DNA of 64,000 nt. Source: Tridacna crocea. Lineage: Eukaryota; Mollusca; Bivalvia; Cardiida; Cardiidae. The notes under the pieces are model-generated. The model was given only the letters and a program-made list of their open reading frames with translations, was not told where the DNA came from and searched no databases. Location of the stretch: the NCBI GenBank assembly GCA_943736015.1, contig OX031063.1, positions 8,351,001-8,415,000 of the forward strand, given 5' to 3'. Position 1 is the stretch's first letter; each line of letters starts with the position of its first letter. A program made the translations under genes and the position numbers. Below, piece after piece: positions 20,890 through 31,736 of the stretch.

Positions 20890-21346
20890 TTAACTCTTTA
20901 GCAAACGACATAACTTTAGACTACTCCATATTGGAAGAATTTGCAGATGTCAAAATTATGGTGACTCAAAAACTGAAATTTTTGGGGGGAAGGGTAGAAA
21001 ACATTTTGGGAAAAGGAAAAAAATGCTGGTTACCAGTTTTTTCTCATTTTAGTTTAAACACATTTATTTTACATCGATTTAGAAACAAGTTCTTTCAACT
21101 TATACTAATCTTTCTCGATTCTGCTTCCAAGGAACTAGACCAGTACTTGCGCCAAATGTGTGGGCCAATGAAAAATCCCAAAGTTGACACCTGCTCCGGG
21201 GTATCAAACTTAGAACCTTATGGTTACGAGGCCGACGCTCTACCTCACAGCCATGGACACCACACAAGGTGTCATTTTCCCACAATGTTTTCAGAAGGCT
21301 GTTATCTTTAAGTCATGAAAACCAGGAATTGTTTTGCAAAGGAGTA
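20890..21346. mobile_element. Foldback MITE split by a SINE
   Basis: Left part 20890-21050: TTAACTCTTTAGCAAACG, long arm and the first half of the centre. Right part from 21272: CATTTTCCCACAATGTTTTC and the short arm. The gap is the SINE at 21051-21271. Confidence 0.8.
21051..21271 (-). mobile_element. tRNA-derived SINE, copy 2 (nested)
   Basis: On the minus strand: tRNA-like head (GGCTGTGAGGTAGAGCGTCG, GTTCTAAGTTTGATACC), body TGTCAACTTTGGGATTTTTC, tail GAAAGATTAGTATAAGTTG and an A/T-rich 3' end. Flanked by TCATTTT at 21044-21050 and 21272-21278, a 7-bp target duplication in the host MITE. Confidence 0.78.
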
Positions 21347-21785
21347 ATTTTGTAAAGGAAAAAATAAAATTTGCATAAAAAATGTTTACAAATTAATAAA
21401 TTACTTCACATTGTAACAATACCTAAATGGTACAAGCTGTACTGCATTTGTTTTAAGATCCTTCATAAAAAATTTAAAGATGGAGTCCTAGAACACACGC
21501 CATGTGGAAAATTTTTATGTCAATAAGGAACTGAACAACTTTTAAATACCATTTGTTAACCCTTAGAGCGAACAACATACCAAACTGACCTCGTCCGTCT
21601 AGAAAAATAATGTGAATAGTTGTATTTTTAAGGCTGCCTGTGTCAGGAATGTGTAAGTGAAATGGACATTGTAAATTAAAGCAGTCAGATCTTGATCTAT
21701 AAAGGCAACTATAATTGAATGGCATTTTAAGGATTAATATAGAATAAGATACATGTGTTTCCATGCATATTTTTTAACTCTTCAG

Positions 21786-21968
21786 CCCCACAATTTAAAG
21801 TGTGCCCACCAAACTGGAAAGGTTACCTGGACAAGTGCTACATACTTATGTTGGACACCAAGTCCTGGTACGATGCGCAGGCGGACTGTCACATGCTGGG
21901 TGGAGATCTGGCTTCTCCTAATAATCAACAGCAACAAGACTATGTATACAGTATTTTACAAGCTGGAG
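21786..21968 (+). CDS. Exon 18: N-terminal part of CTLD3
   Basis: Encodes KVCPPNWKGYLDKCYILM, then SWYDAQADCHMLGGDLASP and QDYVYSILQAG. Long-form CTLD start (C..W......CY) with the SW..A...C...GGDL helices. Phase 1 in, phase 1 out. The donor GGAG|GTCTGT is weak (no A at +3), so the exact 3' edge is less sure; MITE-like sequence begins about a dozen bases downstream. Confidence 0.85.
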
Positions 21969-21979
21969 GTCTGTATTTT

Positions 21980-22110
21980 CAACCCTGTACCAAAACATTC
22001 CATCACTGTGAAGGAGAAGGTTTTCGAAAAACATTATGGGAAGAGGAGATAATGCTGAAAATCAGCATTCTCTTTTTTCTCCCACAATGCTATCTACCCT
22101 GTCAAAGATA
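21980..22110. mobile_element. Decayed foldback MITE just after exon 18
   Basis: Short arm remains (CCCTGTACCAAAACATTCCA) and the centre is worn to AATGCTGAAAATCAGCATT. It starts about a dozen bases after the exon 18 donor. Confidence 0.6.
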
Positions 22111-22149
22111 ATTAACATAGTTTCAGCAATGTTCAATCGACTGTGAAGC

Positions 22150-22330
22150 ACCAGATAGAGGGAGTGATTTTGATTTCAAAATTGAAAATATTGATTATTC
22201 TCTTCTAAACCCTGTGTTGTCGGTACTCATTAGAACAATCTCATTGAGACTATTCTAATGAGTACCCACAGCATGGGGTTTTGAAGAGAAATAATGGATT
22301 TAGAATAGCATCACTTCTTCTTATCTGGAG
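22150..22330. repeat. GTACTCATTAGAA foldback, copy 1
   Basis: TCTTCTAAACCCTGTGTTGT, GGTACTCATTAGAA, loop CAATCTCATTGAGACT, then TTCTAATGAGTACCCACAGC. Flanks (GATTTCAAAATTGAAAATAT before, ATAATGGATTTAGAATAG after) are shared with copy 2 at 36725-36895. Confidence 0.78.
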
Positions 22331-22458
22331 CTCTAGTCCACTATCTGCACAGGCTCTGAATGTGGACTAGGACATCATTTTCATGTCAGAAGTCTCAATG
22401 ATTGATTTCATTGTTTATATGACAATTGTAAATATTGAAAGTTTTTGTAGGCAATGAC

Positions 22459-22688
22459 TTAACCCATTACCAAACGACAATATTTAAGACTGGTTCAAAT
22501 TAAAAGCATTTGCAGACGACAAAATAGATGTGAATCAAAAAATTGAATTTTGAATTGGAAAGGGTAGAAAACATTGTGGGAAAAGGAGAAAATGCTGGAA
22601 ACCAGCATTTTCTCCTTTTCCCACAATGTTTTCAAAAGGCTGATTGTTCGGGGTCGTTAAAAGTTGGGATTGTGTGGTAAAGACTTAA
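22459..22688. mobile_element. Foldback MITE, subfamily A
   Basis: Long arm first, full length, TTAACCCATTACCAAACG...GTGTGGTAAAGACTTAA. Centre ATGCTGGAAACCAGCAT. Confidence 0.88.
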
Positions 22689-22692
22689 ATAG

Positions 22693-22850
22693 AGGATAAT
22701 CAACTGGTTGTTTTTGATATGAAAAATATCTCGCGAGGATGCGTTGTTAGGTGTTCAAAAAACGAGTGCGCAGCATGTGTTTTTTTAACGCCTTACGACG
22801 CATCCGAGTGAGATATTTTTCATATCAAAAATAACCGGTTGATTATTCTA
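22693..22850. repeat. Foldback element with arms of about 53 bp
   Basis: GATAATCAACTGGTTGTTTT ... GAAAAATATCTCGCGAGGAT GCGT on the left and its reverse complement, ending AAATAACCGGTTGATTATTC, on the right; about 50-bp loop containing GTTCAAAAAACGAGTGCGCA. Only one copy in the window. Confidence 0.8.
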
Positions 22851-23121
22851 TTTATTATATACCTTATTAACATCATTATTTGTAATTTGTGTTTGAAAGT
22901 CGAAAAAAATGTAGTCGAAAAAAAAAGGAGTTCCCAAATTACGTCAGGAAGTGAAAGTGAAAGTTGATAACTTCACTAGTGAGGATATCAAAATTTATTA
23001 CACTGGGAAATTCCAGGATTTCACTGCTAGGTATATAATAAATCTGGTAAATTGTAAGTCCAATATCCAAATTGTTATGGTTATGGTATTTCATTTCAGC
23101 CAAGCTCTGTGAAAATGGGAT

Positions 23122-23350
23122 TTAACTCTTTACCACATGAGAAAATTTTAGAGTGTTCGGAATTGAAAGCATTTGCAGATGACAAAATAAAAGTGACTGA
23201 AAAATAGAAATTTGTCCTGGGGAGGGTAGAAAACACTGTGGGAAAAGGAGAAAATGCTGGTAACCAGCATTTTCTCCTTTTCCCACAGTGTTTTCAAAAG
23301 GCTTCTTTCTCAGGGGCGCCAAAAGTAGGGATTGTGTGGTAATGGGCTAA
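23122..23350. mobile_element. Foldback MITE, subfamily A
   Basis: Long arm first, TTAACTCTTTACCACATGAG; centre ATGCTGGTAACCAGCAT; short arm CAAAAGTAGGGATTGTGTGG. Very like the copies at 15873 and 62503, so probably a recent burst. Confidence 0.88.
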
Positions 23351-23556
23351 TGCCTTAGCAATCCTTGCATGTTGACCTGGGTCACAGCATTCTGCTTTTG
23401 GTAAATTTTCTTCATGCCCAAGGACCATTTTACCTTGTGATTTAGGGTTTCTAAGACAAAATGGATTGTATAGATCTATAAGTAAATGGTGTCTTTACAG
23501 TGCATTACAGAGATGCATGTAACTCCCTTTTGCCAGATAATGGCTCATTTCTTTCG

Positions 23557-23782
23557 TTAACCCTTTACCAAATGACAAAATTTTAGACTGTTCCAAATTG
23601 AAAGCTTTAGCAGACGACAATGTTGAAGTGACTCAGAAATTGAAATTTCTTTTTGGAAGGGTAGAAAACATTGTGGGAAAAGGAGAAAATGCTGGTTACC
23701 AGCATTTTCTCCTTTACCCACAATGTTTACAAAAGGTTTCTTTCACAGAGTCATAAAACCAAGAATTGTTCTGTAAAGAGTT
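23557..23782. mobile_element. Foldback MITE, subfamily A
   Basis: Long arm first, TTAACCCTTTACCAAATGAC; centre ATGCTGGTTACCAGCAT; right terminus mutated to GAGTTTATT. Ends 66 bp before exon 19. Confidence 0.85.
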
Positions 23783-23848
23783 TATTATATTTTGGAACAC
23801 ACTTACAATTTTGAACAATTACTGATTTTATCTCAATTTTTTATACAG

Positions 23849-24003
23849 CTGAATTTCATGCGTGGATTGGCTTTAATGATATTCAGGAAGAATCCTTGTT
23901 TGAATGGTCAGATGGTACCCAGGTCAAATACACCAACTGGGGCTTGAACCAGCCTAGCGGTAGCGTGAACAATCAACAGGACTGTGTTCAGATGAATTCT
24001 AAA
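23849..24003 (+). CDS. Exon 19: core and QPS loop of CTLD3
   Basis: Encodes AEFHAWIGFNDIQ, then EWSDGTQVKYTNWGLNQPSG and QQDCVQMNSK. WIGF and WSDG are intact; the sugar-site tripeptide is QPS, resembling galactose-type QPD but with Ser for Asp. Phase 1 in, phase 0 out at AAA|GTGAGT. A repeat with a 5' hairpin begins about 12 bp after the donor. Confidence 0.9.
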
Positions 24004-24015
24004 GTGAGTTATGAT

Positions 24016-24326
24016 TATACTCCCACAAAACGAATGGAATCAGCCTGTATGTCCTTCCCTCAGTGTGTCCATTCCTGTGTCCATCTGTGTACAAAATACC
24101 AGCAATAATGTGTTGCAAACTCTTCCTACACTTTTGCTGTTATTGTATTGAAAGTTTGTTGATAAATTTATCATGTACTAAAGGTGTGCAAGACACAGTT
24201 TTCGATCATCTACACCCTATGATTCATGGGTAATCTCCCCCTGAACTTAGAAAAGTTTTTCTTAAGTTGCCTGTTTCTGTCAAAGCGCTGATGGGGGTTA
24301 AAAGTCACATTCAGTGACAGCTCTAG
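24016..24326 (+). repeat. CCCCTG-hairpin dispersed repeat, copy 2
   Basis: Starts TTATACTCCCACAAAACGAA (5' hairpin partly deleted), keeps TGTGTCCATCTGTGTACAAA and ends GTCACATTCAGTGACAGCTC TAG. It begins 12 bp after the exon 19 donor. Confidence 0.72.
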
Positions 24327-24345
24327 TTTTATTTGTATGTTTACC

Positions 24346-25127
24346 TAACCGATTACCACACAATCCCTACATTTGACCTTAGGTAAATGCCTTTTGAAAG
24401 CATTGTTGGAAAAGAAGAAAATGCTGGTATCAGCATTTTCTCCTTTTCCAACAATGTTTTCTGCACATCACAAAACAAGTTTCAAGTTTTCAGTCACTTT
24501 TATTTTGTTGCCTGCAAATCTTTTTGATTTGGACAAACATAAAATTTTGTCTTTGGTAATGAGTTAAACCCTTTACCACATGATCTTGTGTTGTAACTAA
24601 TGACCTAGAGGATGGAGACTTTTGAAAGTAATGAGGGACAAAGATAAAGTGCTAGTAAGCAGTGGTGTACACTGAACATATTAACCCTTTCCCAAATGAC
24701 AAATTTTGGACTCTTCCAAACCAAAAGAGTTTGCATAGGACAATTTTAGATTTAGAGAAAATGGCAAAATGTTCTCAAAAAGGGTAGGAAAAAATGTGGG
24801 AAAAGGAGAAATTGCTCATTATGAGCAATTTTTCCTTTTCCCACAGTGTTTTGAAAAGACTTTCACTGCAGACACATAAAAACCAGGGCTTGTTTGGGAA
24901 AGGGTTAACCCTTATTCAAACAACAACATTTCAAGTTTTCTTAATTCAGGACATCTGCAGAGGACACTGTAAGAATCAATATGAGTGAGCATGAGTTCTC
25001 TGATAGTGTAGGAAATATTGTGGGAAAAGGAGGAAATGCTGTTTATAGCATTTTCTCTTTTTCCCACAGTGTATGCAAAAGTTTTCTTGCCTAGGGTTGT
25101 GAAAACCAGGGATTGTTTGTAAAAGGT
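24346..25127. mobile_element. Chain of four foldback MITEs
   Basis: 24346-24567 subfamily A, short arm first; 24564-24665 a truncated short arm; 24681-24908 subfamily B, long arm first, centre ATTGCTCATTATGAGCAAT; 24905-25127 subfamily A, long arm first, palindrome shortened to ATGCTGTTTATAGCAT. Neighbours 1/2 and 3/4 share one TTAA each. Confidence 0.82.
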
Positions 25128-25129
25128 TG

Positions 25130-26115
25130 AAAGAAGCAATCATAACTCAGAATGAGTTTTATTTTGCATCATGTACTACTCCAGTAACAAAACTAATAGT
25201 TTTTGGAAGGCGAGATTTTTATTCTCGCCTTCATATGTCAACGCTCGGCAGCTTGCTGAAAATGCCTCTGAACAGCATTATCAAAACGCCTTTCAAATAG
25301 TTTGATACTTCTCGAGTACATAAGAACAAAATGATGTAGAGACCATTGTAAATTTAATCAGAACAGCAAGAAGAAACTTCAAGTTTCTAGAAGAAATGAA
25401 ATTGAATTCGTCAAAAAGCATCGTTTTTGACAAATGCAAAATACTTTGGATCAGTTCATTGATATATTCATGTTGCTACAGCAACAAATAAACCGTAGCT
25501 ATTATAAGCCAATCGAAAGCTACTAACATGACATCATTCGGACCTACTTCCACTTCACAACGCATAAACAACTAACCAGTGGGATCGTACATGTAAATTT
25601 ACTATCCCAGAACTAACCAATCGGATAGCTTCTTTGAATGACGTACCGCTGATAGACCCCTTTCCTCTGTTGGCAACCTTATTCTGTCTTTGTGAGAAGT
25701 AAAATTTCAATGAAATAAATTCCTTTGAATCATCAAGTGTTTAAACAAAATTTTCTCTTTCAAAGAAATATTTTTCTTTTATCAAAGTTGTGCTTGACTT
25801 TATGATTAATGACTAGGTTATTGTTACGCATCGGCGTGGCCGAGTTTTGATTCCGGAGACCCGTGAAAAGAAAAAGGTAAATCAGTTGAAATCACAATGG
25901 ATGTGTCATTTCAAAGTAGTTCTGGTCAGTATAATGTACCGATGTATAGCCTGGGTTCCAGGCTGATCACTTCCTTCCTTATATACGAGTATGATCGGAT
26001 TTTACTACGTCAAAAATGACAATAACATGATCTGTAACCGTTTTAACAAACAAAGAATTTTAACTTCTTCTTTTGGTCGTCACGTTGCTTAACGTTCAGC
26101 AATTATTCATAAATA
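25130..26115. other. Unassigned sequence in intron 19
   Basis: A short hairpin AGGCGAGATTTTTATTCTCGCCT is at about 25208-25230. The rest has no domain-like reading frame and no similarity I can see to other parts of the window. It is somewhat less AT-rich around 25830-25870. Confidence 0.4.
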
Positions 26116-28660
26116 TTTAACCCTTTACCACTCACATGAAACGACTCTGAAAATCAAGCTTTTAAAAACATCGAGAGGAGAGGGGAAATTACAATCGGAA
26201 ACCAGCATTTTTTTTTTTTCATTTTACCACATTGTTCTGCCCTATCAAGAACAAATTTCGTCGCTAATTTGGGCCACCCTGAGTTTGTCATCTGTATGAA
26301 TCAGTGCTTTCAATTTCAACTTTGTCTGAAATTTCTTTGTCAGGTAAAGAATAAACGCTTATCGCAATGAATTGTTATCATAATCACTTACCTCCGTCAT
26401 TATTAGAACTGAAATCTTTACCTTATATATTCCCATTTATTTCCCTCGAAAGAATTTCCTTCAACTATACACTTTTTTCCAAAACTGAATAACACAATGA
26501 TAAAATTATCTTGACAGGGAGAATCCCACTGTCCTAGAGTGCATCGGACGTGTTCGTGATTTTCTAAGAACACGGACCAAGGGCCTGTATCTGTGTAACT
26601 GTACACGATATATTTTTGTCGAACAAAGGAATAGGGTGTATTTCTTTTGAAGACATGGCAGACGAGTCTATAGTCTGCACAGAATATGCAATCTTATGTC
26701 GGATTAGCTATATTGTAATAACCCGACCAAAACAGGCCAGGGTGAGGTTGCAATAATTAAGCATTTTTCCTGAGATGTAAAATGCCATTTTCATCAATCC
26801 AGCACTCTAGTATAAGGGTTCACGGAGTCATAGATTACAAGAATCGTATAAACGAAGAACACCTTCCGACGTTCCTTATAGGACCTAAGAAGTCAACCGT
26901 CAAATGATGTTGGTTGGTTATCCTTGATAGGATGGTAAACATTGCGCAAAACGGAGAAAATGTTCGTTGCCAGTATTTTCTCATGTACCTGCATGCTTTC
27001 AAAATACCTTCCCTTTCTAAAAAGCCACATTCTTTAAGGTCATTAAAACTCAGCACATGTATATTAATCTAAATGTTAAATCTCCGTTTTGAAGATTGAA
27101 AGTCGTTTGTTTTGAAGGTCTTTTTCAGTCTTGATAAAGTATATTTCAAATAAAATGGTAAACAAATAAAAAAAAGCCTTTTAACTGAACGACACTGAAA
27201 TTTTGACAACCTCATGGGAAAACAAGTTTCAAAATACTTTTGGAAACGGAAAAAACACTAGTCACCAGTATTTTCTCTTTTTACCACTATGTTTTGTACT
27301 TAGCCAGCCAAACGTCACATTTTCAGCTCCTCTTAACTTATTATCTGCTAATGCTTAAATGTCGGCCCTAATTTTTTGTTATTTTCTGAAGGGTTTTGTA
27401 AAGGGTTACTAAGATGGAAAACATTGTGGGAAAGTCAAATAAAAGGTTGATTATCATTATTTGCTACTTTTCCTACACTGCTTTGAAAAGCCTTTTCTTC
27501 AACATTGTTGAAAGTCAGTATTGTGATCTAAAAGGCAGAATCTCAGTTTCTATACTCTGAAATGTATCTTTTTAAAAACCCTTTGCTCTCTCAATAGAAT
27601 TATCCATGGAATAAAATGGTAAAGACTTTCAAGAAATTAATCATCTCATTACAGAGTTACAGTTTTAGATCTATCAAAATTGATTGCATTTTCAAGCAAA
27701 AACTGTTCTTTAATCCATTACCATACCCTATCAAGTACAGTTTTAACAACCCTGAGAAAGAGGCCATTTAAAAACTTAATTTTGAAAAAAAAGAAACTTT
27801 CTTGACTCTTTACACGAAGAAAAAAATTCAGACTTTCCAAAATTGAATCCATTTTCAGGTAGCAACTTTTTGATCTGGCACCATTGATGGAACCTGTATG
27901 AAAAAGGATGGAAGACATTTTAGGAAAAGGAAAAAATGTCAATTAGCACCGACCCGTATTCTCCTTTTCAGACCAAAAGTTCTCAAGCCTTCTTCCTAGA
28001 CCTTTTAAACTCATTATTGGGGTAATAGAGGTTTAGATCTAAGTTTCTATACAATGTAAAAACATATACGGGTAACAGCAAATTAAAACTCTTTGCTATC
28101 ACATAAAACTTTTCCTTCAAATGAAATGGAAAGGAGGTTCAGAAAAGTCCATTCGTTTTAATTTTTTTCAACATATTTTCACAAGCCTTCTTCAAGTTTG
28201 TTAAAACTCAGGATGGTAAACTGGTCGTCATTGCACAGGAACATTGCACAACTCTATAGACTTTGCTATATCAGGGGAGGCGATTTAAGTACAGGAAAAT
28301 GTATTTCAATATGTTATGCCTATATTCTAAACTCGCCTTCTAACAGTACTTTCAGTACTTTGATCTAGGGATGTCGCCCGTATGGGCAATCAGTGATAAT
28401 GGCTAAGGATGTAAGTCAGCAAAAACCATGCAAAACAAATTCAGCCTTTAACCTTTTCGAAGGAGACAAAGTTTAGAAACCAACCAAACGGATATTAATA
28501 GAAGATTGGAAAATAAATGAAGCTAAAACAATAGGATTTATCTTTGATAGAGAAGAAGGATACAGTGCGAGATAACAAGAAAATGCTGCTTACTGACATT
28601 TTCTGGTGTATCATAATTTGTTAAAAAGGTTCCTTTTATGGGTCATATAAAAGCATGAAT
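26116..28660. repeat. Old, decayed foldback MITEs and unassigned sequence in intron 19
   Basis: Recognisable but heavily mutated cores: 26116-26353 (ATTTAACCCTTTACCACTCA), about 26930-27010, 27180-27405 (CTAGTCACCAGTATTTTCTC), 27414-27540, 27711-28040, and 28450-28655. Unassigned sequence at 26360-26900. The copies here are visibly older than those elsewhere in the gene. Confidence 0.55.
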
Positions 28661-28703
28661 GTTTCTTAAATTGACAGATAAGTATTTGTATATATGCTTT
28701 CAG

Positions 28704-28933
28704 ACTGGAGGCTGGGAGAGTGACACTTGTGATTCAGTATACCAGTATGTTTGTCAGACAGACAAGCGCCCCTCTGCACAGCCCAGTCAAGCCACACAAA
28801 TACAGGGATGTCCGTCGGGCTGGCTGGGATATAGGGCTTCCTGCTATCTGGTGGCAGACGCTGTGAGAGCATGGAGACAGGCTGTGTCTGTGTGTCAGAC
28901 ACTGGGTGGAAATATTGTCAGGGTTGATGATAG
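28704..28933 (+). CDS. Exon 20: end of CTLD3, linker and start of CTLD4
   Basis: The first third, TGGWESDTCDSVYQYVC, ends CTLD3; the WND-type loop is WES, so a canonical calcium site is doubtful. Then a Ser/Gln/Pro linker, then GCPSGWLGYRASCY and AWRQAVSVCQTLGGNIVRV, opening CTLD4. No intron separates the two domains here, unlike the CTLD2 to discoidin boundary. Phase 0 in, phase 2 out. The preceding intron is 4.7 kb. Confidence 0.9.
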
Positions 28934-29250
28934 GTTAGTTGTGTACCTTGGACTTAACATTTTCATGGGGCTGTGTAGAAAAACTGGCTTTCTGTGACTC
29001 TAGTGATCAGAGCCCAGTGCGGTGGATATGCATGCTCTCTATGCATTTTACTCATGTTACTGTGGCTTCTGTTAACGCTTTACCACACAACAAATTTTTA
29101 GACTGGTCCAACACATATTAAATTTTATTTCTTTCTGGGTCTTTGAGTGGATTTCCAAAAGCAATTAAAGATAATTATGATCATAGCTTAGCATCAGGTA
29201 GTGATGTAGATATAAGATCAGACTATAGATTGTATGCAGTTTTCAGCTAC

Positions 29251-29700
29251 TTTTAACTCTTTCCCAAACAATCCTGGGCTTTAACAACCTTTGGAAAGAA
29301 GCCTTTTTAAAACATTGTGGGAAAAGGAGAAAATGCTGGTAACCAGCATTTTCTCTTTTTCCCTCAATGTTTTCTATCCTATCAAAGAAAAATTGCACCA
29401 TTTGAGCCATACTGAAATTGTCATATGCCAATGCTTTCAATTTTGACCAGACTAAAATTTTGTAGTCTGGTTTCTACCAGGCAACAAAAGTTCAGACTTG
29501 TCCAAAATAAATACATTTGCTGACAACAAATTCAGTGACAAAACAAAGATGAACACTTGACTTCAAGGTTCAGATAGGATTGTAAAAAAGGAGAAAAATG
29601 TTATTTACTAGCATTTTCTCCATTTCCCATGATTTTTCAACAGTTTTCTTTTGAGGGGTTTCAAAAGATTGGACTGTTTGGTAGGATTACGGTTTCATAT
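29251..29700. mobile_element. Two foldback MITEs, subfamily A (29251-29470, 29470-29700)
   Basis: The first is short-arm-first with centre ATGCTGGTAACCAGCAT. The second is a decayed long-arm-first copy joined to it at TTTCTACCAGGCAAC. A separate arm fragment is at 29073-29118. Confidence 0.75.
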
Positions 29701-29768
29701 CACTGTTCATAGAGGAAGAGTACAGACGAAAACATCTAGAAAATTTTATACTCCTGTGTTAATTGCAG

Positions 29769-29917
29769 ATATGAACAAGCCTATTTGGCAAGCATTTTGG
29801 GAAGTCGGACAGGGAAATATTGGACCAGTATAACTTCTGTAGGACACCCAGGGTCCTTCCAGTACAGCTACGGGTCTTCACAGCTTATGTACAGTAACTG
29901 GGGACCATATCAGCCAG
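29769..29917 (+). CDS. Exon 21: core of CTLD4
   Basis: Encodes YEQAYLASILGSRTGKYWTS, then SFQYSYGSSQLMYSNWGPYQ and PG. The core strand is YWTSI rather than WIGL, and the sugar-site motif reads QPG across the junction. This is a divergent CTLD, perhaps without sugar binding. Phase 2 in, phase 1 out at CCAG|GTAGCT. Confidence 0.88.
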
Positions 29918-29944
29918 GTAGCTTCTTCCAAAACTCTTACTTTT

Positions 29945-30095
29945 TTAACCCTGCACCAGAGTTCCATGTTTGTACAAACTTGAAAAAGAAGTCTTTTGAA
30001 AACTTTGTCGTATAAATGAGAAGAAAAAATAAGTAACCAGAATTTTTCTTTTTTTCCCCAAGTCTTTACTACCATTTACAGTAAAAGTCAAAGCA
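29945..30095. mobile_element. Decayed foldback MITE after exon 21
   Basis: Short arm (TTAACCCTGCACCAGAG, AAAAAGAAGTCTTTTGAAAA) and a worn centre. The following 30096-30480 shows no recognisable feature. Confidence 0.58.
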
Positions 30096-30484
30096 TATTT
30101 ATAGACAATACATAAAATATGGTTTGCATATTCTTACAGTTCGTGATTTTATTTTCAAAGTCTTGTGAAAAGTTAAATGAGAACTAATCAAACACAACTT
30201 GAAACTTTTATTCATTTACTTTTTCATTCTGTTTAGTACTGAATGTACATAATATGGATTTAACAGAAACAAAAAAGTCAGATATGGTGGAAATGCATAG
30301 AACCATATCAGGTTCATCAGCACCAAGGTTGTCACAAAAAACAGAAAAGCACAATTTTAAGTAATTTTCAACATGTCATTCTAAGTCTCAGTTTTGAGGC
30401 TAGCCTCTCTATCTGAGTCTACCAAGTAATCAATCTTCAAAAACAAGAGCCAAATGGAAAGGGGGATAAGAAGTTGATACATAA

Positions 30485-30711
30485 TTAACCCTTTACCAAA
30501 CAATCACTGGTTTTACGACCCTGAAATAGAAGCCTTTTGAAAACATTGTGGGAAAAGGAGAAAATGCTGGAAACCAGCATTTTCTCCTTTTTCCACAGTG
30601 TTTTCTACCCTGCTGGAAACAGATTTCAATTTTTGAGTAATGTCCAATTTGTCTTCTGCAAGTGCTTTCAATTTGGCTGGTCTTAAAATTTGTCGTTTGG
30701 TGAAGGGTTAA
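30485..30711. mobile_element. Foldback MITE, subfamily A (reference-quality ends)
   Basis: TTAACCCTTTACCAAACAATC at the left and TCGTTTGGTGAAGGGTTAA at the right give a terminal inverted repeat of about 17 bp including TTAA. Short arm first, centre ATGCTGGAAACCAGCAT. Confidence 0.9.
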
Positions 30712-31013
30712 CAGACATATGAGATTATGTCAAAACAAGCTGACTCACAGAAGATGTTTTAGGCTGTGGAAAATTCCAAAATGCCTATTTTTGTGATTGT
30801 GATTTTTGTGATGGATTAGGTAAAAGATGTATTTTTTTCACCGTGGAAGATAATTTTTTATCATAATCAAGTAGTGGAGGGTGTGGGTCATAGATCAAAC
30901 TTCACTTTCTTTTACACAAGTGTATGGTTTACATGAAAGTGCTTTACAGTTGACTTGTAGAGCTTGGATTACACCAGCTGCCGACACAACTTTAGTTTTC
31001 AAAGGACCCCCAT

Positions 31014-31228
31014 CCTTTTACCACACAATTCCCACTTTTAATGTCCCTCAAAAAAAGAAGCCTCTTGAAAACATTGTGGGAAAAGGAGAAAATGCTGGTT
31101 ACGTTTTCACATGTTTTCTTCTCTTCCCAAAACCATCTTCAAAATGTATGTCACATTTAGTTTGTTGTCTGCAAATGCTTTCATATTTGAACTAGTCTTA
31201 AATTTTATTGTTTGGTAAAGAGTTAAGG
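31014..31228. mobile_element. Foldback MITE, subfamily A, half palindrome
   Basis: Short arm and left half of the centre to ATGCTGGTTACG, then directly TTTTCACATGTTTTCTTCTC and the long arm. Ends 24 bp before exon 22. Confidence 0.8.
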
Positions 31229-31252
31229 GTTAATTTATGTGTTTTACTGTAG

Positions 31253-31458
31253 GTGGCAGCAGCACAAGTGAAAGTTGTGTCTATCTTGGAAGTGGTGGTA
31301 ATGCAGGACTCTGGTACAACAGTAATTGTTCAATAAAACTTGGCAGTGTATGTGAAAAGGCCAGAATTGGTTACACAACCCCGGTGCCTCCCCCAACTAC
31401 GCCCCCATTTCCTGACTGTGATCCAGGTCTTGTACAGACAGATTCCGCTTGCTATCAG
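31253..31458 (+). CDS. Exon 22: end of CTLD4, Thr/Pro linker and start of CTLD5
   Basis: Encodes SESCVYLGSGGNAGLWYNSN and C...GSVCEK to close CTLD4 (WYN for WND), then TTPVPPPTTPPFPDC as linker, then DPGLVQTDSACYQ opening CTLD5. Phase 1 in, phase 0 out at TATCAG|GTAGAT. Confidence 0.9.
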
Positions 31459-31507
31459 GTAGATTCCAATTAACTCTTTGTGGAATGTCCCTGTGTTTTA
31501 ATGACCT

Positions 31508-31736
31508 TTAACCCTTTACCCCATAAGGCATTTCTATGGTATCTCACATTGACCCTGAATAGCAGCAAGGATGAAGCCATTTCTTATGTGTATATGACAC
31601 CTTTTGATAGCATAGAAAACATTGTGACAAAAGGTGAAATTGCTCGTCATGAGCAATTTCACCTTTTGGCACAATGTTTTCCAAAGGCTCCTACAAGCAA
31701 TGCATAGAAATGAGTATCCATGGAGTAAAGGGTTAA
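31508..31736. mobile_element. Foldback MITE, subfamily C
   Basis: TTAACCCTTTACCCCATAAG...GGAGTAAAGGGTTAA, centre GAAATTGCTCGTCATGAGCA. Opposite orientation to 6578-6805 and 61131-61359. Sequence 31740-32380 after it has only scattered arm-like fragments (for example 32255-32300). Confidence 0.88.

Noticed and set aside
15490..24908. Regularly spaced, highly similar repeats that could suggest a CRISPR-like or satellite array.
   Set aside because: Spacing is irregular, copies are in both orientations with TTAA ends, and the surrounding gene is a spliced animal gene; they are dispersed foldback MITEs.
24004..28703. Search for a missing exon between exon 19 and exon 20, because the intron is 4.7 kb.
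   Set aside because: Exon 19 ends in phase 0 after the QPS loop and exon 20 begins in phase 0 with the expected WND-type loop, so CTLD3 is complete without another exon.
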